From Cryptomeria japonica (taxonomy: Eukaryota; Streptophyta; Pinopsida; Cupressales; Cupressaceae): a stretch of 64,000 bases of DNA. Made by a program: the position numbers and the translations under genes. This document shows, piece by piece, positions 34,058-44,957 of this stretch. The stretch lies in assembly GCF_030272615.1 (NCBI RefSeq), contig NC_081409.1, positions 205,403,364 to 205,467,363 of the forward strand, read 5' to 3'. Positions within the stretch are counted from its first letter, which is position 1. Each line of letters opens with the position of its first letter. A model generated the notes under the pieces. The model did not search any database and was not told the DNA's origin. It worked only from the letters and a program-made list of their open reading frames with translations.

Positions 34058-34110
34058 CAACGTTTCGGATCACACTTCGTGATCCATCATCCGAATGATA
34101 AAGAGAGCTC
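34058..34110. repeat. Short hairpin segment with ACGTTTCGG...CCATCATC layout
   Basis: The inverted repeat GGATCAC-ACTTC-GTGATCC lies within ACGTTTCGG ... CCATCATCCG. This layout recalls terminal motifs of Penelope-like retroelements, a group known from conifers. No RT or GIY-YIG frame lies nearby, so only a terminal scrap could be present. Confidence 0.3.
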
Positions 34111-35528
34111 AAGGAAGTGATACATATATTTTAACAATATTTTTGTTAATTTTATTTATAGATTAAAATTATGACTAATTAAACCTTTCCTTTCTATTAT
34201 TAAAAAATTATAACATAATCTTTCAATCGATTAACTCACCAAAGAATCTACTAAAACAAGAACTGCATGCAGCTGGAGTCCCTACCTTTTGCTCTAATGG
34301 GAGATTGTTCTATATGTTATGTGTTTTCTATCAAAATTATTCAAACATTGTCATGCTAGTTCTCTTAATTTGAGTTGAATATTTTTCTACAATATCAAAC
34401 ACAAAAAAGTAAAAAAGTTACAAAATGACTAAAGCTTCACCAATTTCGAATAAAATTTAGAGATATGCAACCAGATTTTATCACCAAATTCCTCAAGGAA
34501 TGCAATTGTAACTATTTCCTACAAGCAATGGCAAATGAATTAAGCAAATGAACTATTAACATTATAGAGTTGATGGTGACCTTCTCAAGCAACTATTGTT
34601 GTTGCATAACCTCTGAATAGTTTCCGATTGGCCCATTAATACATTCAACTAGTGTTGAGATGTCTATCAATCTCCTTGCATATGGAGAAGTCAACAGGGA
34701 CCCCTCAGAAGAGAAATTAATATGTATCTTGAAATGATAAAAAGTTAACACCAACTTTTAAAAGAGATCAATTCAATCTTTGACCAATATTTTTACTTAT
34801 TACCAAGTTGGTTAGATGATCATCCAAACAGTCAATAGGCAGTATGATTTTTCAAAAATCAGTTGTATTTTGTGAGTCTATAAAAAACCATGGCACGTGA
34901 AATTTCAATATATTTGTGTTGTAAGTCACAATTTTTAAACATATTTTCATGTGACTCATAAAACTATAGATCAAAACACTTAATAAATGCTTATTTCATT
35001 GATAAGTCATCCTGCAAAAACTAAGACATTTTAACTTAGTCTATAAATTGGAGGTTAGTAAACGGTACCATACAGAGGTACAACTACTAATAGACATTTT
35101 TCCATTATCAATCACTAAAAAGGCTTTTTTTAAGATTTAAATAGAAGCAACGCTTAGGTTGCCCATTTGTCTGCAATGTTGTAAAATCTTTTAGAAATCG
35201 ACTCATCTTTGTTCATAATTCCATATATTTCTTACAAATACATACTTGAACTTTTTGAATTAAATAGTCCCAACCATTTTTTTTTAGTTTGTTAAAATGC
35301 GGCATCAAAAGAAAGATGTAGATCGATATGAAAATGGTGCCATGCACTATGACAATTACTATCACTGAACTCCTTAACAAAGGGATTTTTGTAGGTAGAA
35401 AGGGCTTACACAAATATAGACCATAAAAGCATATTATTAGAAACTGATCATTTATAACCAAAGCATTGGATGACCAAAAAAATACAATTCACTAAACTGC
35501 TTCCTAGAGGAAATAATATAGAGCTTCT

Positions 35529-36608
35529 TGGGTAAGTTCACAATAATGGTTCCCACTTTCACCCACAAAGGAAAAATGAGGTGGGAGGAAAAAAATTCAG
35601 AGGGGGTTTGAGCAAAGTGGGGGTGTTCGGACGAACTACCCTTTGGGGTTCGAGCAAACCCCCCACTTCGCTCAAACCCCCTCTTTCGAACGAAGCACCT
35701 TTAATGCTTGTTTATGTCATTTTTCAATTATATTGGAACCCCCCTTCATTCGAACCCCCCTAAAAATAGGGGGTTCGCTCAAACCCCCCTTCATTTGAAC
35801 CCCTTTTTTAACACTTCTCTGAAGCTTTCTACATTTTTTGCATATTTTTGGCCTTCAAACCTCTGGTTGAAGGCTCAAATGGAATGATCTTGATAACCCA
35901 AAATGTAGTATCGTAGTCCTCGAAGCAAGCTTTCTAATGACTATAATTTTATTACATATTGAGCTTATTATGAACTTATTTTTTTTAATTTTACCAAACA
36001 TAGGTTTTTCACCGAACAAGAATTTCTCTATTCAACGCACTGGAAAAAATAGTAAACTAATTCAAAAAAAATCTGAAAAATATCTATGCCCTAAGTATTG
36101 ATGTCTTCTTTCTAACCAAAAAAAAAAAGAATTTAGATACATATAGAACAAGTTATGTGCTCAAACGTACACATATGTCTAAAATATAATTAGTCGGACT
36201 TCAAAACTTAATAAAATGAAAAATATTCAACATATTACTATCAAACCAACTGCAAGCCCTGGATATTGATGTTACAAACCAAAATTTGAAAGAATTAAGT
36301 TTTTATCATTTATTAAAAAAAAATCATGCGTTTCGGGAGGCACATCACCCTTTAAAAATGTAGTTTTCTGTAAAAAAACTACTTTTCGAGGGAGATGAAA
36401 AAATTAAAAAATAAATCCTTCAAAAAAATTTGAAAAAACTATATATAGAATCTACAGACAAAATATTACAAATCACTAATTTACATCATCTTCAAATTCT
36501 TAATAGTTTAAAAGTTAAAGTTGTCGGAAGTCGAAGATTACTTTAAAATTGTTCATCTCAATGTCAAAAGTGGCAAAAAAGTGGGAACCATTATTGTGAG
36601 TTCACCCA
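35529..36608. mobile_element. TIR DNA transposon, non-autonomous, about 1.08 kb
   Basis: The ends form a 31-bp terminal inverted repeat with three mismatches. The left end starts TGGGTAAGTTCACAATAA, and the right end read inward starts TGGGTGAACTCACAATAA; both continue into ATGGTTCCCACTTT. No transposase is visible inside. No clear target duplication is seen, so the superfamily is not assigned. The left part contains a strong G/C hairpin (35598-35690). Confidence 0.72.
35598..35815. repeat. GGGGGTTTGAGC hairpin cluster
   Basis: GGGGGTTTGAGCAAAGTGGG at about 35602 pairs with CCCACTTCGCTCAAACCCCC at about 35662-35682. Further copies of GGGGGTTCG and CGAACCCCCC occur at 35636, 35750 and 35768. 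This gives nested inverted repeats in an otherwise AT-rich area. Confidence 0.75.
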
Positions 36609-37825
36609 TCATGCAAACATATATTTCGCAAGGGAAAGAATATCGACACAATCTAGATGTCAATTCAAGTAAAACTAACAATGTACAATGGGTTAACCTA
36701 CACAAAGTTGTGATAGAGATACTAAAAATGCCAAATAACATGAAGAATTTGCATTGTCTACAAAGTCAAGTATTTGGAAAAAACATTAAATCATGTACAA
36801 TGAAGCTACTAGTTTGTCTTGGGCATTGAAAGTAGCAATATGTCTAGATTATTGATAGAGCCTTTTGGAAATAAGATTAGACCTCTAATTACATGCCATG
36901 GAAGGTGTTCATCTATGTAGAATGAACTAAGGAACTGAGGTCCAAAACTTGCGTTGAATCAAGCTTAGCAAAATTCTTCAACTTTCTTTCTTAAATTGGT
37001 ATGAAAACTAAAGAACACTATCAAGTAATTCATAAACAACTCACTCGCTCCACAATATAAAAGAAGAAGAAAGGGAAGCATCACTCAAGCTGTGGCTCTT
37101 GCCACAAATGCTTTGACACTTTTGTGAATTGCTACCTATGTACATTGTAAAGTATCAAATTTAAAAAAATGTAAAATTAATATCTTCTTTGAAAGCAAAC
37201 AAAGTTGCACTTCCTGAACCTTCAAACTTGTATCCCCATAATAGTAAGGAAATGCAGAAATTGCAAAAGTGTAGTCTTGCAAATACACTATATAAAATGA
37301 GCAAAAAATTTCCTCAAAATGTGACACTTCTCAATGGCTAAAATAGAAAATGTATAAAAAATTTGAGTGTAGTAAATCTCGGACAAAGGCTGATTCATAT
37401 TACAAGTGATCTAAGCAAAGATTGTTATTCAACTGAAATTCAAAATTATTTAATATAGAACAAGTATTGCATCACTTCTTCACAACACACAAAAATAAAT
37501 ACATGTATGCATGCCTTCCTTAACAAGTGGGAAAAAAAATTGTTAATAGCATGTCATGGAATACAATAATTGCAACCTATAAAGGACATGAGAATCTTTG
37601 CAGAGAAGTGATACTATATCACTCAATGAAGCAAGCAGGTCTCTAAGCTGGTTAGTTCACATTTGTTAGTCTATGTTCATCTTGTGCTAAAATGGAGGCA
37701 TTGGAACAGAGTATGAACATTCAACAAAGCATTAAGGATATAAGAATTTCATCAAATGTTATAGTTAAGACTACCATCTTAGACATGTATGTAAAATGTG
37801 AAATCATGGGGTAAGTACACCAAGA
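36609..37825. other. Intergenic DNA, no supported gene
   Basis: AT-rich sequence with short frames only (for example 37136-37327 minus). None has family features. Confidence 0.6.
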
Positions 37826-38660
37826 TGGTGTGTAAAAAGGGGGTATAAGTGGACACTTTTTTTCGGAAATTGGGTAAACCTGAACTTGGAGGAGAAAGTT
37901 GAGAGTCATCCACTCAAGATATGAAGATACTCAAAGAACAAAGATTGTAGTACTCTGAATCTAATTTCCAAAATACAAATTTATTTTCAAAATTGGATAA
38001 GATTAAGGGGGTCAAATCCTTCGCGCATGAAAAACAGACCCTGTTTTTTTCTGAAAAACATAACATGGTGTCTGACGTGTCCATCAAGTAATTCATAGTT
38101 AGATTTAGTATTTTGACGAATCCTTTGGAAAAACGATAGTTACAAGTGATCACTAGAAGTGTATTTTTTTGTAATTTCTTGTTGAGTATTTTTTTTAATG
38201 ATTTTTCCAATGGAGCACATCCTAAAAATCAAGTACATGTTCGTGTGCAAAGCATAACTTGCACCAAACAATCGAAAATGCAAAAAAAAAAAAATTAAAA
38301 TTGTAAAGAATCAAGTGCACTGCAATAATATATAAACTTTTTTAAATTTTGATAAGTATATCAAAAGTTATTAAAAAAATGGTACACATATATGTCTCTG
38401 AGAACTATGGAGACACTGGTAAAAGAAATACAATAATAATATGTTATTGTTGTTCAAATTTAAAAAAATTATATGGTAAGAAATCTCAAAAGATGGGTGA
38501 AAATATGGTGTTAATTTTAGAAATACCCACTTGATGAAGTGTAAACCTAATGATGACAAATTCAAGAAACCAAGTTCATAAAACAAAACACGTCAAAAAG
38601 GAGGGAAATGAAGGAAATCAAACTTCCAAACCATAGCTTTGTCATCCATGCCTATTCACA
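37826..38660 (-). repeat. Dispersed repeat R1, copy B
   Basis: It matches copy A (18625-19480) in reverse. Shared blocks include GGGGGTATAAGTGGACAC at its left end and AAACCATAGCTTTGTCATCC at its right end. A short frame with KLQKNTLLV, KGFVKILNLTM and CAKDLTPLILSNFENKF is open for 98 codons (38210-37914). Confidence 0.8.
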
Positions 38661-38664
38661 AGCC

Positions 38665-38815
38665 TAAACAGGAAAGAGCATGCGCGGGGTTTATTTTGAA
38701 TAAGAACCACATATGGGGTTCCTTTTGAATAAGAACTGTGTGCAGGGTTTCTTTTGAATAAGCACCATGTATGCGGTTCTAAGGAGAAAATATCGTGTAC
38801 GCGGTTTTGCCTGTG
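38665..38815. repeat. Four-unit minisatellite beside R1 copy B
   Basis: Units of about 32-35 bp contain GGGTTTATTTTGAATAAG, GGGGTTCCTTTTGAATAAG and GGGTTTCTTTTGAATAAG, with variable words such as CATGCGCGG, CATATGGGG and CATGTATGCGG between. These words resemble those near 18600, 43030 and 52580. Confidence 0.7.
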
Positions 38816-38854
38816 ATACTCTAGCATAAATAAATTAATGTATATGTTTAAAAT

Positions 38855-39101
38855 GTGAGTGTGCATACATATATATATATGTATAATATGTATATATGTA
38901 GATATTGTATGTATATATGTCTACACACACACACACACACATGTATGTATGTATATGTATATAATATGTGTCTGATGTATGTATACATATATGTATGTTT
39001 ATAATATATGCATGTATAATATGTATTTATGTGTGTTATCTTTTGATATTTTATGTGTATAGTATGTATATGTGTATGTACATGTATATTTATATTGATA
39101 T
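38855..39101. repeat. TATG/TA/CA microsatellite
   Basis: Alternating TATG, TATA and CACA words for about 240 bp. It is interrupted at 39102 by a solo LTR and continues after 40607 (GATATATATTGTC). Confidence 0.9.
39097..39101. repeat. Target-site duplication (left) of the solo LTR
   Basis: GATAT here equals GATAT at 40608-40612. Confidence 0.8.
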
Positions 39102-40607
39102 TGTATGTAGGAATTCGGAAATCATCACACGCAATATAAAAACTAATCTAGCCCAATCACGAAGGCTTAAATGTAATGATCTATCCTAAACACACTCAAT
39201 AAAGACATAAAGACAAAACATTCAAAACTAAAGACTATGCAAACCAAACGTAGATCTAAATGCTTCCTTCATGCGGCTCCATTTTTCTTCTTTCCTCTCC
39301 AAATAGCCTTTGTTTGTGGATCTCACCTTCAAGTGCATACACATGAGATGAAAGCAAATAGACAAGATTATGGCGCAAGAGTACTCGAATTGTGATTGTT
39401 TTGACAAAGTGATTATTTCGACAAAGTAATTACCCTTGATTGAAAAAAAATCATCCAATTTATAGAAAAATTGGAGAAAAGATCAAATTAGCATGAAATG
39501 GATATTAGAAGCAATTGATTTCAAAATGGCAAAATTGAGTGAAAAGAAGAAGGTTATGACACCTTCTATGTCATGAATTATGACATATTGCCAATACAAA
39601 GGTTAGAAAACTAGAACCTTATGACATCTTGCTTTGTCAAGAGTATGACGCATGAGAAATTCATGCTTCCACCGAAGCACAAAAATAGGGAGAACTAGAG
39701 ACAAGTTAATTAGGTGGAAATTAAAATTAGGAAATTAGAAAATAGGTGGAAATTAAGAATTAGGAAATTTAGAAATTTAGGAAATGATGAAATTAGAAAA
39801 TTAGAAATGATGGAAAATTAGAAAATTAGGTAAATTAATTAATAATATCATTTATTAATTAATTCACAAAAAGAGGAATAATTAGTCAATTAAATGAACA
39901 TTTAATTGCGATGAGAAGACTTTTAGGATAAATAAATAAATTATTTAACCTAGAGGAAGAAATGACAAATTAGGTTAAATGAATAAATCATAAAACTTTA
40001 GAAGATAAATTAGTAATGCAAGAACGACAATTAGGTCTTGATGTAAGATTGACTTGATGTCGATTCGATTTGATCATGATTTTGAATTAATAAATGACCA
40101 ATGTGATAAATGATTTGATTGACAAATGCGCCAATTGACGAGGAACAATGACTAATTGATCCAAATTGACATGACTGAGAAGACGACGACAATTGATAAT
40201 AAATTGATCGCAAAATGACAAAATTGACAAGAGGACAAGGATCGATGACAAAATAGATGAAAATGACCACGATCGATGACAAATCGATCGCATGATGACA
40301 AGATTGATAAGAGGACAAAACCCTAATTAGGATTGATGATGTCCAAAATGATGAGAAATAAGCATGCACATTGATGCAACAAGATAGGATTGATCAAAAT
40401 CATGATTGAAAGATGTTGTCGACAAGACCAAATTTGAGAGCGAGACAACTGAAGAATGCAAAAGAATGACTCGATGCTCACAAATGATAAAGACCAAGTG
40501 CGAATCATAGGAGAAATGTTAATGTGACACAAAAAACCCTAAAATGAGGCAATGCGCAAATGTTAAAGTATGATTCCACAAGCGTTGACCATTTTTAGGT
40601 GTCTACA
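39102..40607 (-). repeat. Solo LTR, Ty3/gypsy type related to the E1 LTR ends
   Basis: On the minus strand it begins TGTAGACACCTAAAAATGG at 40607 and ends CCTACATACA at 39102, with TG...CA ends and a perfect GATAT target duplication. The first 15 bases equal the E1 LTR start, but the body differs and is twice as long (about 1.5 kb). It contains repeated GATCGATGACAAA-like words (40200-40320) and AT palindromes near 39830-39865. No internal element sequence remains, so it most likely arose by LTR-LTR recombination. Confidence 0.82.
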
Positions 40608-40612
40608 GATAT
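40608..40612. repeat. Target-site duplication (right) of the solo LTR
   Basis: GATAT matching 39097-39101. Confidence 0.8.
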
Positions 40613-40689
40613 ATATTGTCTTTTGATATCTTATTGTACATTGTATTCCTACCCCTCTCTCTCTCTCCCTCTCTCTCTCTCTGGACCCC

Positions 40690-41017
40690 ACATAACACCT
40701 AATGACATCATGTAAGGTCACTTAGCACACATATGACCCCTTACGACCATATGATGTCCTAAGGCGTCATATGATGTTCTAACACATGTGTGGCTGCATT
40801 ATGACCCTACATGGCTCCCAATGGTGCCATATGACCCCTTCGGACCATGTATGATATCTTAAGGGGTCATATGGTGTTGTAACACATGTGTGGCTCAATC
40901 AGGACCCCATGTGACCCCTAATGACATTATCTGACATCTCTTCCTCTCCCCCTATCTCCCTCCCTCCCTTTTTTATTCCCATCTCTCTCTCTCCCCCATC
41001 TCCCTCTCTCCCTTTCC

Positions 41018-41101
<84 letters not shown>

Positions 41102-42116
41102 ACCACATGAGCCTTTAGGAGCATATGATGTCCTAAGGGGTCATACAATGTCCTGAGGTAGCAAGATGAATCATTATTACAATATAAAAATCAATGCCAA
41201 TACTGCTTACAAAATTTGACACCTAAGGGGTCATAGGACATCATATGACCCCTTAGAACACCATGCGACCCATAACAACACCATATGGTGTTGTAAGGGG
41301 TCATATGGTGTCTTAAGGGGTCGTAGGACACAATATGACCCCTAAGGACACATTATGACCCATAATGACACCTAAGGGGTCATATGGTGTCCTAAGGGAT
41401 ATAGGACACTGTATGACCCCTTAAGACGCAATATGACCTCTAACAACACCTAAGGGTTCATATGACACAATATGACCCCTTAGAACACAATATGACCCAT
41501 AACGACACCTAAGGGGTCACAGGATACCATATGATCCCTAAGGACAACATACATTCCATAACTACACCTTATGGTATTGTAAGGGGTCATATGGTTTCCT
41601 AAGGGGTCATAGGACACAACATGACCCCTAACAACACCTAAGGGGTCATATCATGTCCTAAGGGGTCACAAGCTACCATATGACCCCTAAAGACACCATA
41701 CGACCCATAATGACACCATATGGTGTCCTAAAGGGTCATAAGACACAATATGACCCCTTAGGACACAATATGACCCCTAACGACACCATATAACCCTAAT
41801 GTGGTGCTATAAGGGGTCATGTGGTGTTCTAAGGGGTCTCTATCTCTCTCTCTTTCTCCCTTAGGACCCCACATAACACCACATGACCCTTTAGGAGCAT
41901 ACGATGTCCTAAGGGGTCAAGATTGCATTACGGTGTCATAAGGTGGCAAGATGAACCATTATTACAATATGAAAAGAAGTACCAGTACTGCTTACAAGAA
42001 TAGAAAACCAACATGCTCCCCCTCTCTCCCTTCCCCCATACCCTGTCCCTCTCTCTCTTCTTCTCTCCCTCCCCACTCTTTCTCTCTCCCTACCCCCTTT
42101 ATCTCCCTTAATTTCC

Positions 42117-42157
<41 letters not shown>

Positions 42158-42345
42158 CCTTAGGACCCCACATAACACCTAATGACATCATGTAACCCCT
42201 TAGCACACCACATGACCCTTTAGGAGCATATGATGTCCTGAGGGGTCATATGGTGTTCTAAGGTGGCAAGATGAACCATTATTACAATATAAAAAGCAGT
42301 GCCAATACTGCTTACAAAAATAACAAACCAGCATGCTCCCCCTCT
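40690..42345. repeat. Inverted-word satellite, block 2, with CT tracts and a higher-order module
   Basis: It has the same GGGGTCATATGGTGTCCTAA words in both orientations as block 1. CT tracts lie at 41020-41099 and 42119-42153. A module of about 120-160 bp (CACCACATGA...GGAGCATA...GATGAACCATTATTACAATAT...ACTGCTTACAAAA) occurs three times, near 41100-41217, 41876-41998 and 42195-42320. The block therefore has higher-order repeat structure. Confidence 0.9.
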
Positions 42346-42346
42346 C

Positions 42347-42745
42347 TCACTTCCTCCATACCCCATCCATACACAAATTCAACTTTGTAAACAACTTCTT
42401 TATCTGAAAATTGGCTACAAGCCTTGCAAGTTGTTTATAATTGGCAAAAATTTCATTATCACCCATTTTTCTAGTGTAGAGAAAATTCAAAAACACTTTC
42501 AATATTTCTCCTCCTACCTCCTCCACTATCACTTCTACTCTTTCGTTCTCCATGAAACCTACAACCTGAAACACAATACTTTTTCCTCCCACCTCTTTCA
42601 TCACTATATTTTGTTTACCCATCTCGTTATATAACACTTGGAACATAATAATCTTATATCCCACCTCCTTTATCACAATCACTCCTTTATTTTGAACCAT
42701 CAAATCCCCTTCAAACATGGCTTGAAAAACATCTGACCTGTTCAC
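42347..42745 (-). pseudogene. BTB/POZ-like captured exon with internal triplication
   Basis: On the minus strand a splice-acceptor-like TATTGGCAG precedes a frame reading RSDVFQAMFEGDLM, as in the start of plant BTB domains. It ends with EILKVFLNFLYTRKMGDNEI and YKQLARLVANFQIKKLF, the usual C-terminal half. Between them a unit of about 25 residues built on VIVIKEVG...FQ occurs three times, whereas a normal BTB has it once. BTB domains recruit substrates to CUL3 ligases. Expansion of a core strand-helix unit and the surrounding satellite suggest a host exon captured by a repeat and duplicated, not a working gene. Confidence 0.6.
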
Positions 42746-42848
42746 CTGCCAATATATTATAAAACAACAAACAATGGAATGTACTTAATCTAAGCTCCTA
42801 TCTCTCTCTCCCTCCCTCCCTCCCTTTTCCATCCTCTCTCTCCCCCCC

Positions 42849-42902
<54 letters not shown>

Positions 42903-43330
42903 TTTCCTTCATATTTTATTTACTACAAGTAACGCATATGAGGTTTTGGTAAGTTAAAAGTGCATACAAGATACTAGGAATATGAACGTTGGTCTACTGA
43001 GCATTTTTAGGGACAAAAAGCATGCATGGGGTTACTGAACATACCACGTGCGTGGTTCTTGGACATACTTTAAGCTGCCCAATAGCCTCAACGGCCTCAA
43101 AAGAATTTTTTGAGGTCATTGAAGACCCCACTGCAACTATTACTACGCTTTTGTGACAGTTTTATATGTAGAAGTAAGTGAAATTTATATTTTGCATGAT
43201 TTCAAATGATTGAATTGTTGTTCTTATTAGTTTGGTCAATGTTATTGTGATTGTTTAATAGTTTTGATTTAAAAAAATAATGATAATGCTTAATTTTATG
43301 GTTATTTGATTGTTTAAGAACTTTTGTTTA
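42746..43330 (+). other. KNKRG locus 2: CT tract and conserved 5' region and partial intron
   Basis: A CT tract (42850-42900) is followed by TTTACTACAAGTAACGC, then GCCTCAACGGCCTCAAAAG, GAAGACCCCACTGCAACT, the donor-like GAAGTAAGTGAA (about 43172) and an intron sequence closely matching locus 1 (TTGCATGATTTCAAATGA and on). The match stops at a TG microsatellite before the exon would begin, so this copy is 3'-truncated. Confidence 0.65.
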
Positions 43331-43382
43331 CATGTGTGTGTGTGGGTGTGTGTGTGTGTGTGTGTATGTGTGTGTGTGTGGT
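43330..43382. repeat. (TG)n microsatellite
   Basis: About 50 bp of TG repeats with two interruptions, at the junction between the KNKRG intron copy and R1 copy C. Confidence 0.95.
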
Positions 43383-44120
43383 GGACAAAAAGGGGGATAT
43401 AAATGGCCACTTTTTTTTTTGAAAACAAGTAAACCTGAACTTCAAATAGATATTTGAAGGTCATGCACTCAAAACTAGGAGTTGAGAAAATAATGAGAAT
43501 TTTAGTACTATGAATCTAGTTTCTAAACTAGTAAAAAAATTTAAAATTGGATAAGATTAAGAGGGTCAAACCTCTCGCGCACGAAAAACTGTTCCTAATT
43601 TTTTTAGAAAAATATAACATAGCTGTTTTTGTGCGCTGCACAAAATATATAGTTAGATTTAGTATTTTGCAAAACCCTTTGGTAGGATGATAGGTAAGAG
43701 TGAGATCTAGAAGTTGTGTATTTTTTTGTAATTTTTCATTGAGTATTTTTTTAATGATTTTTTGAAGTGACCTCATCCTGAACATTTGGTACCTATTTGT
43801 GCACTGGGCATAACTTGCATCAAAATAATCAAAAAATGCAAACTTCTTTTTTAAAAAGTGTATATAATCTAGTGTAGAACAATATATGTAATTTATTTTG
43901 AATTTGGTCAAGAGTTATTAAAAAAAATGGTAGACATATATTTGTGAGGACTGTCAAAGCACTGGTTAAGAAAATTAAAGTTTACTATACCAATGTTGTC
44001 CAAAAATAGAAAAATTTATATGGTCAGAAAACTGAGCAGACATTTGAGATTATGGTGCTAATTTTAAAGATACCCACTTGATCATTTGTAAACCTGATAA
44101 CAACAAAGTCGAGAAATCAT
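43383..44120 (-). repeat. Dispersed repeat R1, copy C
   Basis: It matches copies A and B in the orientation of B, starting GGACAAAAAGGGGGATATAA. The preserved short frame reads KLQKNTQLL, KGFCKILNLTI and CARGLTLLILSNF (43911-43528). Confidence 0.78.
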
Positions 44121-44349
44121 GTTGGAAGATGAAAAAAATGTGTAACGGGACAAAAATGGGGGGGATAATGGGCTTGCAAGTCTTAGGGTCATTTTCCAAC
44201 CCTCTTACCAAGCCAAAACCTGCACGAGGTTTTGAAAACAAAAAGTACTATTCACAGTTCTACATAGCCTATATGGATTATGTAGAACTAAAACCATTAT
44301 TTTGTGTTTCATAAAACTGTACGGGTTATGAAGACACAATAATGTATAC

Positions 44350-44605
44350 TTGTAAAATTAGCAGTTACTACACATATGCATATCTATAGTTATATATACA
44401 TATATTTATATAGATATATGTATATATGTTTATATACATGCATGTCTCTCTTCTTTTCCTCTCTCTTGTCTTCCTTACCCCATCACCATCTCTATCTATT
44501 ATGAGCCCTAATTATCCTCCTTGAGTTCTATCTCATCTCTCTCCCCCTCACACTTCTCTCTCTACCGAGTCCCTCATCCTTTTCTCCTTCTCATTCTCTC
44601 TCTAC

Positions 44606-44678
<73 letters not shown>

Positions 44679-44770
44679 ATCCTATCCTATTATCACCCTC
44701 CCCCTTCTCTCTCTTTCTCTCCCCTCCCTCTCCCTCCCCTCGCTCTCCCTTCCTCTCTCGTTATATTATC

Positions 44771-44807
<37 letters not shown>

Positions 44808-44937
44808 ATATCTCTCCCTCTCTTCATATCCCTTTCTCTCTCTGTCTCTAACTCTCTCTCTCTCTCCCTCCCCCTCTCATTATCCTATTCTATCCATCTC
44901 TTCCTAGCCCTACTCTCTCTCTCTCTCTCTGCCCACT
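44350..44937. repeat. TA-rich run and CT microsatellite block
   Basis: TATATA/CATATG words (44375-44445) are followed by about 480 bp of CT-rich repeat with pure CT cores at 44608-44672 and 44775-44802. Long Ser/Leu frames here are repeat artefacts. Confidence 0.93.
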
Positions 44938-44952
44938 TCCTATTTGGTTCGT

Positions 44953-44957
44953 AGTTC
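44953..44957. repeat. Target-site duplication (left) of E5
   Basis: AGTTC, equal to 52567-52571. Confidence 0.88.

Larger units (their letters stand above)
32108..35528. other. AT-rich intergenic DNA upstream of the peroxidase
   Basis: No gene is supported. It contains a TTG microsatellite (32849-32899), a tRNA-like SINE remnant (33838-33910) and a short hairpin-bearing CGTTTCGG segment (34058-34110), listed separately. The remainder shows no structure I can name. Confidence 0.6.

Noticed and set aside
38855-39101. CRISPR-like repeat array
   Set aside because: Simple TATG/CA microsatellite in a plant genome; no spacer structure.
42119-42153. CT tract as a polypyrimidine tract of an active splice site for the BTB exon
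   Set aside because: It lies on the downstream side of the minus-strand exon. The proper acceptor is at 42746-42748.
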